Source of the DNA: Bacteroidales bacterium H4
GTDB taxonomy: Bacteria > Bacteroidota > Bacteroidia > Bacteroidales > Muribaculaceae
Reading direction: 5' to 3'
DNA: 13,186 nucleotides
NCBI GenBank assembly: GCA_001701165.1
Contig: DAAP01000058.1
Location: 1-13,186 of the forward strand
The notes under the pieces are model-generated. The model was not told where the DNA came from. It was given only the letters and a program-made list of their open reading frames with translations, and made no database searches. Positions 1 through 7,716 of the stretch are shown piece by piece. Numbering within the stretch: the first letter of the stretch is position 1; every line of letters begins with the position of its first letter. The position numbers and the translations under genes are program-made.

Positions 1-56
1 CGCCCATTTTGACACAGCCCCTGCATACTATTATCGATAAACGGGCGTCATCCGTA

Positions 57-2684
57 TCAACGGACAACGAGTTTGGCTACAGCGGCAGTACCATCGGCTC
101 CGGTGACACGCAGCAGGTACACGCCGGGGACCGAAGGCGCATTGATGCACGCTGCATCACCGGTCGAAAATATACGCGCTCCGGCCAGGCTATAGATGTC
201 GGCACGCACGATGCCTGACACTCCGCCTACATTAATGTTGCCACCGGCGTCAACCGGGTTGGGCCAGATAGTCAACGCAGGACTTGCGCTGCCGTCAACA
301 GCAACATCCTCGACTGCATTATTGCGGTTGTAATGTGCCACCAGACGTCCTACACGCATGGTATGCGTACCCAGATTGTCCTGAGCCGAGCTAAGCAGAC
401 CGAAACGGACGAACTGCATATTGATGGGATAAATACCGACATAAGACGGCTCGCCCAGGGCGCTCATAGGAAGAACTATCTGCATCTCCGAGCTTCCGGC
501 CGGGACATACATGCGACAGCGACGAGTCACGCCGTCAGCACCTGTCACCTTGGCCTCGGTAGCGGTAGGCTGGAAATAGTTGTTGCCTTCGGCCGGTTCT
601 ATTTTTATATTGATATTCTTGGACCCGGCGGAGCGTACACAGAAAGTTACCGAATTGAACTTGGCCGATGTATAGAAATTGATTGTCAGGCTGTCCGGAC
701 AGCTGAAAATGTCATAGTTTTTCTTGAACTGCACATAGGAGTTGCGCAAACTGTTGACATTGAATGTCACGTCGCCATCAGCCGTCACATTTAAGTTCTT
801 GACACCAAAGCCCGAGAGCTTCCAATTGTCCCAGCTGTCTTGCGATACGGCCTCAGACTCGGGTATCTGCACGTTGACTGTAGCCGTAATCTCAAGGTCA
901 CCACGCGTACCGGTAATGGTGGTGGTGCCGTTCTTTATACCGCGAAGCATTCCATGCACATCGATGTCGGCAATACTGCGATCGGCCACTTCCCATTGGA
1001 ATTCGCCTGGATCGTAATTATATTGTTCTCTGTCGGCAGTGGCGACAACTTCGAGCAAATACTCGCGAACGTCATCAATGAGGATATTGCCAAGCTTTAA
1101 TGCGACGTCAGCCTTTACCAATTCTATTTGCTTGGATATGGTGCAGTCGCCATAAGTGGCTGTCAGCGTGCCCACACCGGGAGTGCTACCGGCAATAAAA
1201 GCATTGCCCTCGCAAGTACCAATGGCTGCGTCACAGCTCAGTTGTGCGTCAAAGAAGTTCTCGTCTACAAGGTCGCCGTACTTATTGTAGGCGAGAATAC
1301 GCGGAATTATGGTGGCGTAAGTGGGAACAGTGATGTCTACATCGTTGAATGCTATGCGTGTCACGGTTTTATCCTCGGGTGCAGTGGATACGCAGAACAT
1401 GCCGTTGGCGATAGCACGGGGTATTGTCTCGGTAGTGGTGTTGACTACTCGGTCTTGCACAAAGAGCTGTGCCGAGCCGCCTGCATCGACTACGGACATG
1501 GTGACGCATCCGAGGTGGCGTGCAATGTCGGCCATGTCAGCCGTGGTGCACCCGGCCGAGGGTCCCCAATCGAAGTCGGTGGACTTGTCTATAACCATCA
1601 CGTACAAAGTGCGGCCGTCTGCAGACGAACCGTATCCGGTGCGCGAGTACACTTTGGAATTGTATTCCAAGGCATTGCCTGCATCATCATTGACACCGTC
1701 ATTGATGATATTGGACAAACCTTGTATGCAGTTATACAGGCGTGGAGTTTCATTGGTGTCATACGTTGTCCATCCCTGATTGACGGTGACAATATCGCCC
1801 TCGCTCAGCTTGTTAAGAGCCTCGGCGCAGGCGCCGCGCCCCACAAAAGCCAGTTCGTAGTCGCCCAACTTCCCGGTTCCGGCATTGGGCACAACCTTGC
1901 GCACTACGCAACGCATATCCTCGCCTACTTTCCAATGCTCGCCCTCGCACAGGTCAAGATATGCTTCGGTGCTGACACCTTCGATGATGCGCCAGTGCCA
2001 GGTATTACCATTGGCATAGCCTTCAACAGGCTGGAATGCTTTGTCACGGCCGAAGTAGCTGTTATACATGCACATCTGGCCATCGTGTACCACTCGGTTG
2101 ACCTGCGTGAATTCAGTGGCATCAAGTTTGTCACTCTTTATGGTGCCTTTCCAGCCCATGGGCTTGAGCCATAACTTCTTGTCTTTGTCAAGCCCGACGA
2201 TAGGCGTCTGATAGACATCGCACCACGGATCGTTGACCATCACCGTATTGGTGATGACCTTGCCGTCGCGCACATCAGCACCGAACACCGTACCTACCAG
2301 AAAGTCTGACGATGGGTACTGCGAGCTTACGCACCAGAAGTTGCCGTTGGCACCGCCAATCACCTTATGTTCGGACGAAGTGTAGCGAGCTGCTGCCGAC
2401 ACCAACGTCTCGGTGCTGTTTGTACGATCCTTGGCCTGCATGGTCTCGAGCGTATTGTAAGGATTGTCGAGATCCATAGTAATCACATTGACATTGAGCG
2501 GGAAACCGATGACACTGTAACGTGTATACGTTGTACCCGGGCCTATGTCACGGCGCACATACGTGCGCAGGGTATACTCTTTGCCGGAGATGGTGATGGG
2601 CTCGTCTGTAGTCAATGCGGACATATCGGCTCCGATGGTCAGCATTGATACAGCCGCAGCAATAAGGCATAAGGATGTTCTCAT
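57..2684 (-). CDS. Secreted phosphodiester glycosidase (NAGPA-like) protein with Ig-like domains and Por/T9SS sorting domain
   Basis: 875 aa. An N-terminal signal peptide (about residues 1-23) is followed by a region to about residue 435 that matches the phosphodiester glycosidase (NAGPA/DUF2233) family: GGANGNFW near 110-117, RTGYG near 348-352 followed by a DGRTLYVMVID strand, and VVDAGGSAQLF near 398-408, which corresponds to the family's DGGGS motif. Family members remove sugar or phosphosugar caps from phosphodiester-linked glycans; the substrate here is unknown. Residues about 440-650 look like two bacterial Ig-like (Big_2) modules, about 655-795 a further beta-rich, possibly carbohydrate-binding region, and about 800-875 a type A C-terminal sorting domain (WPNPVDAGG, VRADIYSLAGARI, GVYLLRV) ending in VAKLVVR. 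I infer export by the Sec and type IX systems to the cell surface. The ATG at 2684 is preferred because the signal peptide begins immediately. The GGGS first glycine is Ala (DAGGS), as in some relatives. No clear Bacteroidota promoter was found upstream. Confidence 0.85.
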   Translation of the reverse strand: MRTSLCLIAAAVSMLTIGADMSALTTDEPITISGKEYTLRTYVRRDIGPGTTYTRYSVIGFPLNVNVITMDLDNPYNTLETMQAKDRTNSTETLVSAAARYTSSEHKVIGGANGNFWCVSSQYPSSDFLVGTVFGADVRDGKVITNTVMVNDPWCDVYQTPIVGLDKDKKLWLKPMGWKGTIKSDKLDATEFTQVNRVVHDGQMCMYNSYFGRDKAFQPVEGYANGNTWHWRIIEGVSTEAYLDLCEGEHWKVGEDMRCVVRKVVPNAGTGKLGDYELAFVGRGACAEALNKLSEGDIVTVNQGWTTYDTNETPRLYNCIQGLSNIINDGVNDDAGNALEYNSKVYSRTGYGSSADGRTLYVMVIDKSTDFDWGPSAGCTTADMADIARHLGCVTMSVVDAGGSAQLFVQDRVVNTTTETIPRAIANGMFCVSTAPEDKTVTRIAFNDVDITVPTYATIIPRILAYNKYGDLVDENFFDAQLSCDAAIGTCEGNAFIAGSTPGVGTLTATYGDCTISKQIELVKADVALKLGNILIDDVREYLLEVVATADREQYNYDPGEFQWEVADRSIADIDVHGMLRGIKNGTTTITGTRGDLEITATVNVQIPESEAVSQDSWDNWKLSGFGVKNLNVTADGDVTFNVNSLRNSYVQFKKNYDIFSCPDSLTINFYTSAKFNSVTFCVRSAGSKNINIKIEPAEGNNYFQPTATEAKVTGADGVTRRCRMYVPAGSSEMQIVLPMSALGEPSYVGIYPINMQFVRFGLLSSAQDNLGTHTMRVGRLVAHYNRNNAVEDVAVDGSASPALTIWPNPVDAGGNINVGGVSGIVRADIYSLAGARIFSTGDAACINAPSVPGVYLLRVTGADGTAAVAKLVVR

Positions 2685-3228
2685 TTCTGTTTCTCGAGGT
2701 TTAAGTTATAGGATTTTGTTATTGCTCTAAATTATCAAATCGCTTAGCCCGACCGGCACACGCACTGCCCAAATGGCGGAATCCACGATTTGAGCGTAAA
2801 AGTACTAAAATTAATCCATTTTAACGCTTAATTTTGCCTAATTTAACATTATTTATAACCTTAATACCTTCTGAAAGACATCGCATCATATCCATAGACA
2901 CTGCCAAGAATCCATCAAGTACAAGTTCGGCCTTTGTCCCGAGTCGGTTTTTCCCCAAATCTTGGCAGACTTAAATGTCAATGCAAAAATTTTTTACACA
3001 CATATGCCGACATAACCATTATTTTTTGTAATTTTGCAATCACTTGTGGATTTGCCCGAACAACATTGCCCTCCCAAGGCTCTGCTATTCGCATAATCAA
3101 GCAACATCCAATCACACCACAAACAAACATAAAAACAATCCACCTTCTTTTCAAAAAAAAGAATACAGACTCAAGATCCAACAGATTTTCACATCATCTT
3201 ATTCTCTCTCAACATCATTCAAACAAAT
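2685..3228. other. Divergent AT-rich intergenic region
   Basis: This 544-base gap separates two genes transcribed away from each other. I see no convincing coding sequence. It holds one promoter-like box on the plus strand (3029-3036) and a 9-bp inverted repeat (2901-2909 with 2960-2968) with a 50-nt loop, which is close to chance expectation. The 3' part is rich in CA and A and lacks any Shine-Dalgarno sequence before 3229. Confidence 0.6.
3029..3036 (+). promoter_or_regulatory. Candidate -7 box for the gene at 3229
   Basis: TAATTTTG matches the Bacteroidota sigma-ABfr -7 consensus TAnnTTTG, in the context TTTGTAATTTTGC that recurs at the rpsU promoter. There is no TTTG at the proper -33 distance, so the call is tentative. 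It would give a leader of about 185 nt. Confidence 0.4.
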
Positions 3229-3792
3229 ATGAGTCGGCTGTTATTTGCCCTTTTTATTCTCGCAATTGTGTGCCTCAAGTTGTGCATCGAAAACCACGAT
3301 GAAAACACGACCGAATACCCCATTTACTGTCCCGGAGTCACGGACAACCGAAAAAATCAACATATGCTCTCGGACAGCGCCAAATATGCCGATAATAATA
3401 TGCCCACAGGATATACCCCTTATGCCAACTCTCCCTTAGACGGCAACAACAATTCTAAGATTACGGTCAAGAACGACACGACAGCGCACACAGATGCCAT
3501 AGTCTTCGTGAAACGCGCCGGCCGAATAGTGCGCAACACATACATTGCCGCAGGCGACACCGCCGCAATTTACGTTCCCAATGGCACATATACCGTTTTA
3601 ATATATGAAGGCAAAGGATGGCATCCTACAAAACAAATGCCCCGGGAATACCGCGGAGGCTTCGTCTCAAAAGAGTGCTTCTACTCATACACGCCGATTT
3701 CGTTGTCATACTGCACCAAAGAATTAGACATTGGCGAAGCGTGCGACAAATACTCGTGCTCTGCCGATGACATCTTTGGCTCATACCGCTAA
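3229..3792 (+). CDS. Unrecognised secreted or membrane-anchored protein, beta-rich C-terminal domain
   Basis: 187 aa. I do not assign a function. The first ~20 residues are hydrophobic (LLFALFILAIVCLKLC) and act as a signal peptide or anchor; neither Cys fits a good lipobox, since the residue before Cys15 is Val. Residues 25-75 are polar and Asn-rich, likely disordered. Residues about 76-165 form a regular beta pattern: KITVKNDT, DAIVFVKR, NTYIAAGDTAAIYVPNGTY, TVLIYEGKGWHP, GGFVSKECFYSY. The motif run of aromatic 'GTY..LIYEGKGWHPTK' and 'GGFVSKE' resembles small surface or periplasmic domains I associate with uncharacterised Bacteroidales proteins (from memory, not searched). The tail has paired Cys residues that could form disulfides. 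It is transcribed away from the glycosidase gene and is separated from rpsU by a strong rpsU promoter, so it is probably monocistronic. Confidence 0.65.
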   Translation: MSRLLFALFILAIVCLKLCIENHDENTTEYPIYCPGVTDNRKNQHMLSDSAKYADNNMPTGYTPYANSPLDGNNNSKITVKNDTTAHTDAIVFVKRAGRIVRNTYIAAGDTAAIYVPNGTYTVLIYEGKGWHPTKQMPREYRGGFVSKECFYSYTPISLSYCTKELDIGEACDKYSCSADDIFGSYR

Positions 3793-3900
3793 CTGCGTTG
3801 TCTGCCGACAGACGCAAACAACCGCAGCACCAATATTCCGGCATTCAAATATCCCGTATTTCTGTATTTAAGTAAAATATAAAAAGTTGCACTCGGAAAA

Positions 3901-3932
3901 TTTGGCCGTATCAGAAAAGATTTGTAATTTTG
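3901..3932 (+). promoter_or_regulatory. rpsU promoter (Bacteroidota consensus)
   Basis: TTTG at 3901-3904, a 20-nt spacer, and TAATTTTG at 3925-3932 give a full match to the Bacteroidota housekeeping promoter. Transcription should begin near 3939, leaving a leader of about 98 nt before rpsU. The leader contains a short CCGTG/CACGG pairing (3946-3950 with 3974-3978). Confidence 0.85.
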
Positions 3933-4036
3933 CCCCGCTAAAAGCCCGTGTAAGCTCAATCGTCATCGGTACGCACGGATTTTCGGCAAACAACAAAGAC
4001 ACTAAAAGCTATAAATCAAATAACAACCTAACACAA

Positions 4037-4228
4037 ATGATCATCGTACAAGTAAAAGAAGGCGAAAACATCGAGAAAGCTCTCAAAAAATTCAAACGTA
4101 AATACGAGCGCACCGGCGTTGTCAAAGAACTCCGTGCACGTCAAGCCTTCCAGAAACCTTCGGTTGTCAACCGCAAGAAAATGATGAAGGCTGTTTACGT
4201 ACAGAAACTTCGCAGCGTCGAGGATTAA
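4037..4228 (+). CDS. rpsU: 30S ribosomal protein bS21
   Basis: 63 aa, the usual length for bS21. The sequence MIIVQVKEGENIEKALKKFK and the basic body with KYERTGVVKELRARQ are typical of the family. bS21 sits on the 30S platform next to the 3' end of 16S rRNA and, in Bacteroidota, helps to shield the anti-Shine-Dalgarno sequence. The frame is open back to 3887, but that extension would begin upstream of the promoter and is not conserved-looking, so the ATG at 4037 is the right start. The leader just before the start is A-rich with no Shine-Dalgarno. It is the first gene of an rpsU-xerC-hpf cluster on the same strand; 281 bases and a second promoter separate it from the recombinase gene. Confidence 0.95.
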   Translation: MIIVQVKEGENIEKALKKFKRKYERTGVVKELRARQAFQKPSVVNRKKMMKAVYVQKLRSVED

Positions 4229-4412
4229 TCATCCGTCTTCACTCCGAGAAGCGTCAGCGTAAACACGTAGACAAATCTCGCCTCCATCAGACAAAAAAGG
4301 CAAGGCCGGCAACCAAATAATTTTTAAGCCAGAAAGTCTTTGAACGTCAGGCCACAAACTTATACCGGAAAGGGGGAACGAATACAGAGCAAAAGTTTTT
4401 TCTCCGATTTTA

Positions 4413-4444
4413 TTTGGAAAAGACAAAAGGAAGCAGTAAATTCG
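4413..4444 (+). promoter_or_regulatory. Promoter for xerC-hpf
   Basis: TTTG at 4413-4416, a 20-nt spacer, and TAAATTCG at 4437-4444 (one base off TAnnTTTG). Predicted start of transcription is near 4451, which coincides with the first base of the hairpin at 4452. Confidence 0.65.
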
Positions 4445-4451
4445 CACATAC

Positions 4452-4497
4452 GATAAGAAGGCGTAAGGGCATCAAGCCCCGGCTTCAGATGCTTATC
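4452..4497 (+). promoter_or_regulatory. 5'-end hairpin in the xerC leader
   Basis: GATAAG (4452-4457) pairs with CTTATC (4492-4497), AAG (4458-4460) with CTT (4483-4485), and GGGC (4467-4470) with GCCC (4476-4479). The outer helix would begin within a base or two of the predicted transcript start and end 12 nt before the start codon at 4510. It may protect the RNA or tune translation. Confidence 0.5.
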
Positions 4498-4509
4498 ATT
4501 ATGTGAGAT

Positions 4510-5433
4510 ATGCTGACGAAATCCTTTTTAGAATATCTACGGTGTGAGCTGAATCATTCAGCTTGCACCGTATTGTCATATTCGAAGGATTTGAAAGATT
4601 GGACACGCTTCTTGACAGGCGTAGACTGGGACACAGACGACGACACCGACCTCGTAGACCCGTCAACCGTGACGCGATCGGACATTCGCGCATGGCTCGC
4701 CGATATGACACAACGTGGATTGGCCCAGACAACCATACGACGCAGGCTGTCATGTGTACGCACATTCTACCGTTATCTCGCACGCTACCACGGATATACA
4801 GCAGACCCGACACGCGACCTCGAGCTGGCACACGCCCCCAAGGTACTACCTCGCTTTGTCCCGACAGAAGACACAGAAGCCGTGCTGGACGCGCCCATCG
4901 ACCACGCCAATTTCCGTGAAGTGCGCGACCGACTCGCTGTAGAACTACTATATGCCACCGGAATGCGTTCCGCCGAACTGATATCCCTCACGGACGACAA
5001 TGCCGACACCGCCCAATCCCAAGTGCGCGTCATCGGCAAACGCAACAAGGAACGCATCATACCCATAGCGCCGGAATTGTCCGAAGCCATAGACGCCTAC
5101 CGTCTACTGCGGACTCAAGTGACCGGAACACGCCACACGCCGACACTGATGGTGCGCGAAAGCGGCGAGCCACTATATTACGGCCTTCTTAACCGTATAG
5201 TGCACAAGGCATTGGATCCCGTAGCGCATAGCGCAAAGCGCAGCCCTCACGTCTTGCGACACTCTTTCGCCACCGATATGCTCAATGGTGGCGCCGACCT
5301 TGACGCTGTACAAAAGTTACTGGGACACGCCTCTTTGGCCACCACGCAACTGTACACACATATATCATACCGAGAGTTACAACAAAATTATCAACAGGCA
5401 CATCCGCGTGCCATTAAAAAAGAAGAACCATGA
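4510..5433 (+). CDS. Tyrosine recombinase, XerC/XerD type
   Basis: 307 aa, close to the usual ~300 for Xer proteins. The N-terminal SAM-like core-binding domain covers about residues 1-95 (FLEYLRCELNHSACTVLSY, TTIRRRLSCVRTFYRYL) and the catalytic domain about 110-300. All catalytic residues are visible: Arg153 (TGMRSAEL), Lys177 (VIGKRNKER), His247 and Arg250 (HVLRHSF), His273 (LLGHASL) and nucleophile Tyr282 (TTQLYTHI). Xer recombinases resolve chromosome dimers at dif; this copy lies in the rpsU-xerC-hpf cluster found in Bacteroidales, so a housekeeping role is likelier than a phage or transposon integrase. Which of XerC or XerD it is cannot be decided here. It overlaps hpf by 4 bases (ATGA), indicating translational coupling. 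Confidence 0.9.
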   Translation: MLTKSFLEYLRCELNHSACTVLSYSKDLKDWTRFLTGVDWDTDDDTDLVDPSTVTRSDIRAWLADMTQRGLAQTTIRRRLSCVRTFYRYLARYHGYTADPTRDLELAHAPKVLPRFVPTEDTEAVLDAPIDHANFREVRDRLAVELLYATGMRSAELISLTDDNADTAQSQVRVIGKRNKERIIPIAPELSEAIDAYRLLRTQVTGTRHTPTLMVRESGEPLYYGLLNRIVHKALDPVAHSAKRSPHVLRHSFATDMLNGGADLDAVQKLLGHASLATTQLYTHISYRELQQNYQQAHPRAIKKEEP

Positions 5434-5726
5434 ACGTACGTATCAAAGCCATCCACTTCGAGATTGCAGACCGCCTCGTAAACTTTATCAACAAGAAAAC
5501 AGAGCGCATCGGACGTCGTAACCCCGAGATTGACACCTTCGATGTCAACCTCAACCTCATCAAGCCTGAAACCGCCCTCAACAAGGAAGTAACCATCCGT
5601 GTCGCCATTCCCCAAAATGGCGAAATCGTAGCCAGCAAAACAGCGGACACCTTCGAGGAAGCCTTCGATGTAGCCGTCGAAGCCGTCGAAAAGCAGCTCG
5701 AAAAACGTGCCGCCCGCAACAAGTAA
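5430..5726 (+). CDS. hpf: Short ribosome hibernation-promoting factor (HPF/RaiA family)
   Basis: 98 aa, matching short HPF without the C-terminal dimerisation domain. The pattern MNVRIKAIHFEIADRLVNFI (beta-alpha), a basic helix KKTERIGRR, central strands and a final acidic helix FEEAFDVAVEAVEKQLEK match the beta-alpha-beta-beta-beta-alpha fold. The protein binds the mRNA/tRNA channel of idle 30S subunits. Its ATG lies inside the xerC stop (ATGA), so it is co-transcribed and probably coupled. A strong terminator follows at 5821-5860. Confidence 0.9.
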   Translation: MNVRIKAIHFEIADRLVNFINKKTERIGRRNPEIDTFDVNLNLIKPETALNKEVTIRVAIPQNGEIVASKTADTFEEAFDVAVEAVEKQLEKRAARNK

Positions 5727-5820
5727 CCATTTGTCAAGACGATATAGCGCAAACATACATCTTGTTTTTTCGATATATCACATCGAAACATAAATCATAC
5801 AGCCAATTGGCATAGAAAAC

Positions 5821-5860
5821 AAAAGCCGGGCTTGCCGCAATAACGGTTTGCCCGGCTTTT
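5821..5860. terminator. Bidirectional intrinsic terminator between hpf and the LRR gene
   Basis: AAAAGCCGGGC (5821-5831) pairs perfectly with GCCCGGCTTTT (5850-5860). The flanking T/A tracts let it end hpf transcription on the plus strand and LRR-gene transcription on the minus strand. The loop has a small CCG/CGG inner pairing. Confidence 0.9.
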
Positions 5861-5900
5861 ATATCTCTATTATGATAGATTATCTCGTTCTTTCAGGTGA

Positions 5901-7343
5901 TTATAGCTTTACTTTCTTACGACACGTAGGAGACACGAGGATATAAATACCCCTCGGAAGCGACTCTGCTAATTCCGATTCTGTCTTACAATTTGCGATC
6001 TTGGCACCTTGCAAATTATAGACATCATAGGCTTCGTTTGTGAAGTCTACCGTAATATCCTCTACTGCGTCACACTCAGATATATTGAAGAACTCGCGCC
6101 ATTGTGGTGCAGACTTATATAACTGAACAGACCCTTTTGGAACGACCAATTTACAGTTTTTTCTGTCGATTTTGTTTAGCGCATATACATCGCATACCGG
6201 CGGAGTGGGGGCTAAGACAGTTATATCTTGCATTGATTCGCATTGGTTGAATGCGTATTGTCCTATCGATTTCAAGCCTTTGCCAATAGTTAATTCTGTC
6301 ATATTGGAACAGTAGTAAAACGCGTACTCTCCGATTTTTTCAACGCAATCACCTATGGACACCTTGTCCAATCCGGTGCAGTAGTGATATCCATACTCAT
6401 TTATTTCAGTTGTCATACCGTTGAATTCTAGTTCAGAGAGTGTCGTATTCTTCATAAACGGGTTATTCCTGTCGGGATATGACAACCTCCTGCCGATATA
6501 TACGTTGATAAGAGGACTATTTCCAAAGATAGTACCTGTAGACGTCCAGCCACAGTAATCGAAATACAGTTCATCTTCGCTATCTTCTATGCGTACATCT
6601 GTCAGCGTTGTTGTATCGAAAGCATGGTTTTCGATGCAGGTGACATTCGCTGGTATTGTGATTTGGTGTAGCGAACAATTATTAAAAGTGTATTCGCCGA
6701 TTGTTTCTACCCCGATGCCAATTTTCACCTCCGTAAGAGCGGTGCAATCTCTGAAGGTGTATTTTCCCAGATCTTTTACGCTATTGGGAATTTCTATACG
6801 CGAAAGAGCAGAACATCGTTCAAATGCACCATCTTCTATTGTATTTACGCTGTTGGGTATCGTTATTTCTCGTAAAGCGACACAGTTATAAAATGCGCTT
6901 ACACCTATGGTTTCGATATTATCACTTAGCTCTATTGTTCTAATCTTAGTTCCGTTAAGTCCGGAGAGGTATGTAACAGACCTTGGAATATCAATCTGGC
7001 GTATCCCAGTGCGAGAGAACGCGGCTCCTTTTATCGATTTAAGTGTGTTTGGTAACGACACCGATTTTAGGGCAGACCAGTCGTGGAATGCGCTACTGAT
7101 AACTTCAACGGTATACTTCTTACCCTTGTATGTTATTTTTTCCGGAACAACGACACTTCCGTCCGGGAAGAGTTTCTTGTAGTAGTTGCCATTGGACTCG
7201 TTGTTCGATGCATATTCTGTGAGTTCTGCGACACGTGTGTCGGTATTTACGTTATAGCAAAGATTGTCTACAATACAATCGTATGCATACGTGTTTGATG
7301 CCGTCAGTAAACAGACGACCATCGTAATTATTATTCGTGCCAT
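5901..7343 (-). CDS. Secreted BspA-like leucine-rich repeat surface protein
   Basis: 480 aa. A signal peptide ends near residue 20 (ASNTYA/Y). Residues about 60-375 carry BspA-type LRR_5 repeats with the signature I..IGxxAFxxCxxLxxIxIPxSV: for example VETIGEYTFNNC, VEKIGEYAFYYC and LKSIGQYAFNQC. A familiar end-of-array segment follows (APTPPVCDVYALNK, LVVPKGSVQLYKSAPQW). The last ~50 residues (YDVYNLQGAKI, LPRGIYILVS, KKVKL) look like a short type IX-style sorting domain. BspA-like proteins mediate binding to host proteins or other bacteria; the ligand here is unknown. It lies 16 bases downstream of the 92-aa gene, so the two form an operon. Codon use is visibly AT-richer than in rpsU-hpf or serCA, suggesting accessory origin. 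Confidence 0.85.
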   Translation of the reverse strand: MARIIITMVVCLLTASNTYAYDCIVDNLCYNVNTDTRVAELTEYASNNESNGNYYKKLFPDGSVVVPEKITYKGKKYTVEVISSAFHDWSALKSVSLPNTLKSIKGAAFSRTGIRQIDIPRSVTYLSGLNGTKIRTIELSDNIETIGVSAFYNCVALREITIPNSVNTIEDGAFERCSALSRIEIPNSVKDLGKYTFRDCTALTEVKIGIGVETIGEYTFNNCSLHQITIPANVTCIENHAFDTTTLTDVRIEDSEDELYFDYCGWTSTGTIFGNSPLINVYIGRRLSYPDRNNPFMKNTTLSELEFNGMTTEINEYGYHYCTGLDKVSIGDCVEKIGEYAFYYCSNMTELTIGKGLKSIGQYAFNQCESMQDITVLAPTPPVCDVYALNKIDRKNCKLVVPKGSVQLYKSAPQWREFFNISECDAVEDITVDFTNEAYDVYNLQGAKIANCKTESELAESLPRGIYILVSPTCRKKVKL

Positions 7344-7359
7344 GATGTACGCTGCTTAG

Positions 7360-7638
7360 TTAAGATTGCTGTTTACCATCGCACAGGTCGGAGTAGATGC
7401 GGATTATCTCGTCTACACCAGCATCGTTTGGCATTGCTATATCAACGCACACACCGTCTTTCAATACAATTAGACAGTTCGAGTAGATAGCCACTCTTGA
7501 CAAGTCAACGCCGTTCAGTTTGTAGATTGCTCGTATTCCGAGCTCATTAATCGATCGATTGTTGTCCGCTGAGATATTCTGTCGCGGAACATCATGTAGC
7601 GCTTCTGCCATTTCAGGCGTAAAAGGTTTTTTAAGCAT
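7360..7638 (-). CDS. Unrecognised 92-aa protein upstream of the LRR gene
   Basis: I do not recognise a family. There is no signal peptide or membrane segment. The first third is polar (MLKKPFTPEMAEALHDV); the rest reads as a compact alpha/beta unit: INELGIRAIYKLNGVDLSRVAIY, then hydrophobic NCLIVLKDGVCVDIAM and an acidic helix VDEIIRIYSDL. It precedes the LRR gene by 16 bases on the same strand and follows the structured leader by 45 bases. I found no promoter of its own, so its expression appears to depend on read-through of the leader terminator at 7684-7716. A regulatory or accessory role for the LRR protein is possible but unsupported. Confidence 0.55.
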   Translation of the reverse strand: MLKKPFTPEMAEALHDVPRQNISADNNRSINELGIRAIYKLNGVDLSRVAIYSNCLIVLKDGVCVDIAMPNDAGVDEIIRIYSDLCDGKQQS

Positions 7639-7683
7639 ATGATAGCTATGGTGCCTCGGTCATCCCCTCGTTGGCATTAGTGT

Positions 7684-7716
7684 AAAAAAAGAGCGTGGGA
7701 ATCTGTATCCATGCTC
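7684..7716 (-). terminator. Intrinsic terminator of the structured leader (candidate attenuator)
   Basis: On the minus strand GAGCATGG (7716-7709) pairs with CCACGCTC (7698-7691), with one A-C mismatch and a 10-nt loop, and is followed by seven Ts (7690-7684). The stop codon of the 76-codon ORF (7717-7715) overlaps the stem. The 3' arm has an alternative perfect 7-bp partner at 7776-7782. Confidence 0.75.

Noticed and set aside
1..47. CGCCC/GGGCG pairing downstream of the glycosidase gene
   Set aside because: Only 5 bp with a long loop, and the window ends there, so a terminator cannot be supported.
1128..2174. 348-codon open frame on the plus strand opposite the glycosidase gene
   Set aside because: It lacks recognisable domains and mirrors the codons of the real minus-strand gene.
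2901..2968. 9-bp inverted repeat CTGCCAAGA/TCTTGGCAG with a 50-nt loop
   Set aside because: A 9-bp match at this distance is expected by chance a few times in a window of this size, and no promoter or U tract goes with it.
3800..3813. GTCTG/CAGAC hairpin after the gene ending at 3792
   Set aside because: It has only 5 bp and no T tract, too weak to call a terminator.
3887..4036. 50-residue N-terminal extension of rpsU
   Set aside because: The extension starts upstream of the rpsU promoter (3901-3932), and the normal bS21 begins at the ATG at 4037.
4510..5433. Recombinase as a mobile-element integrase
   Set aside because: Its position between rpsU and hpf, Xer-like length and coupling to hpf point to a housekeeping Xer protein; no att sites or cargo are adjacent.
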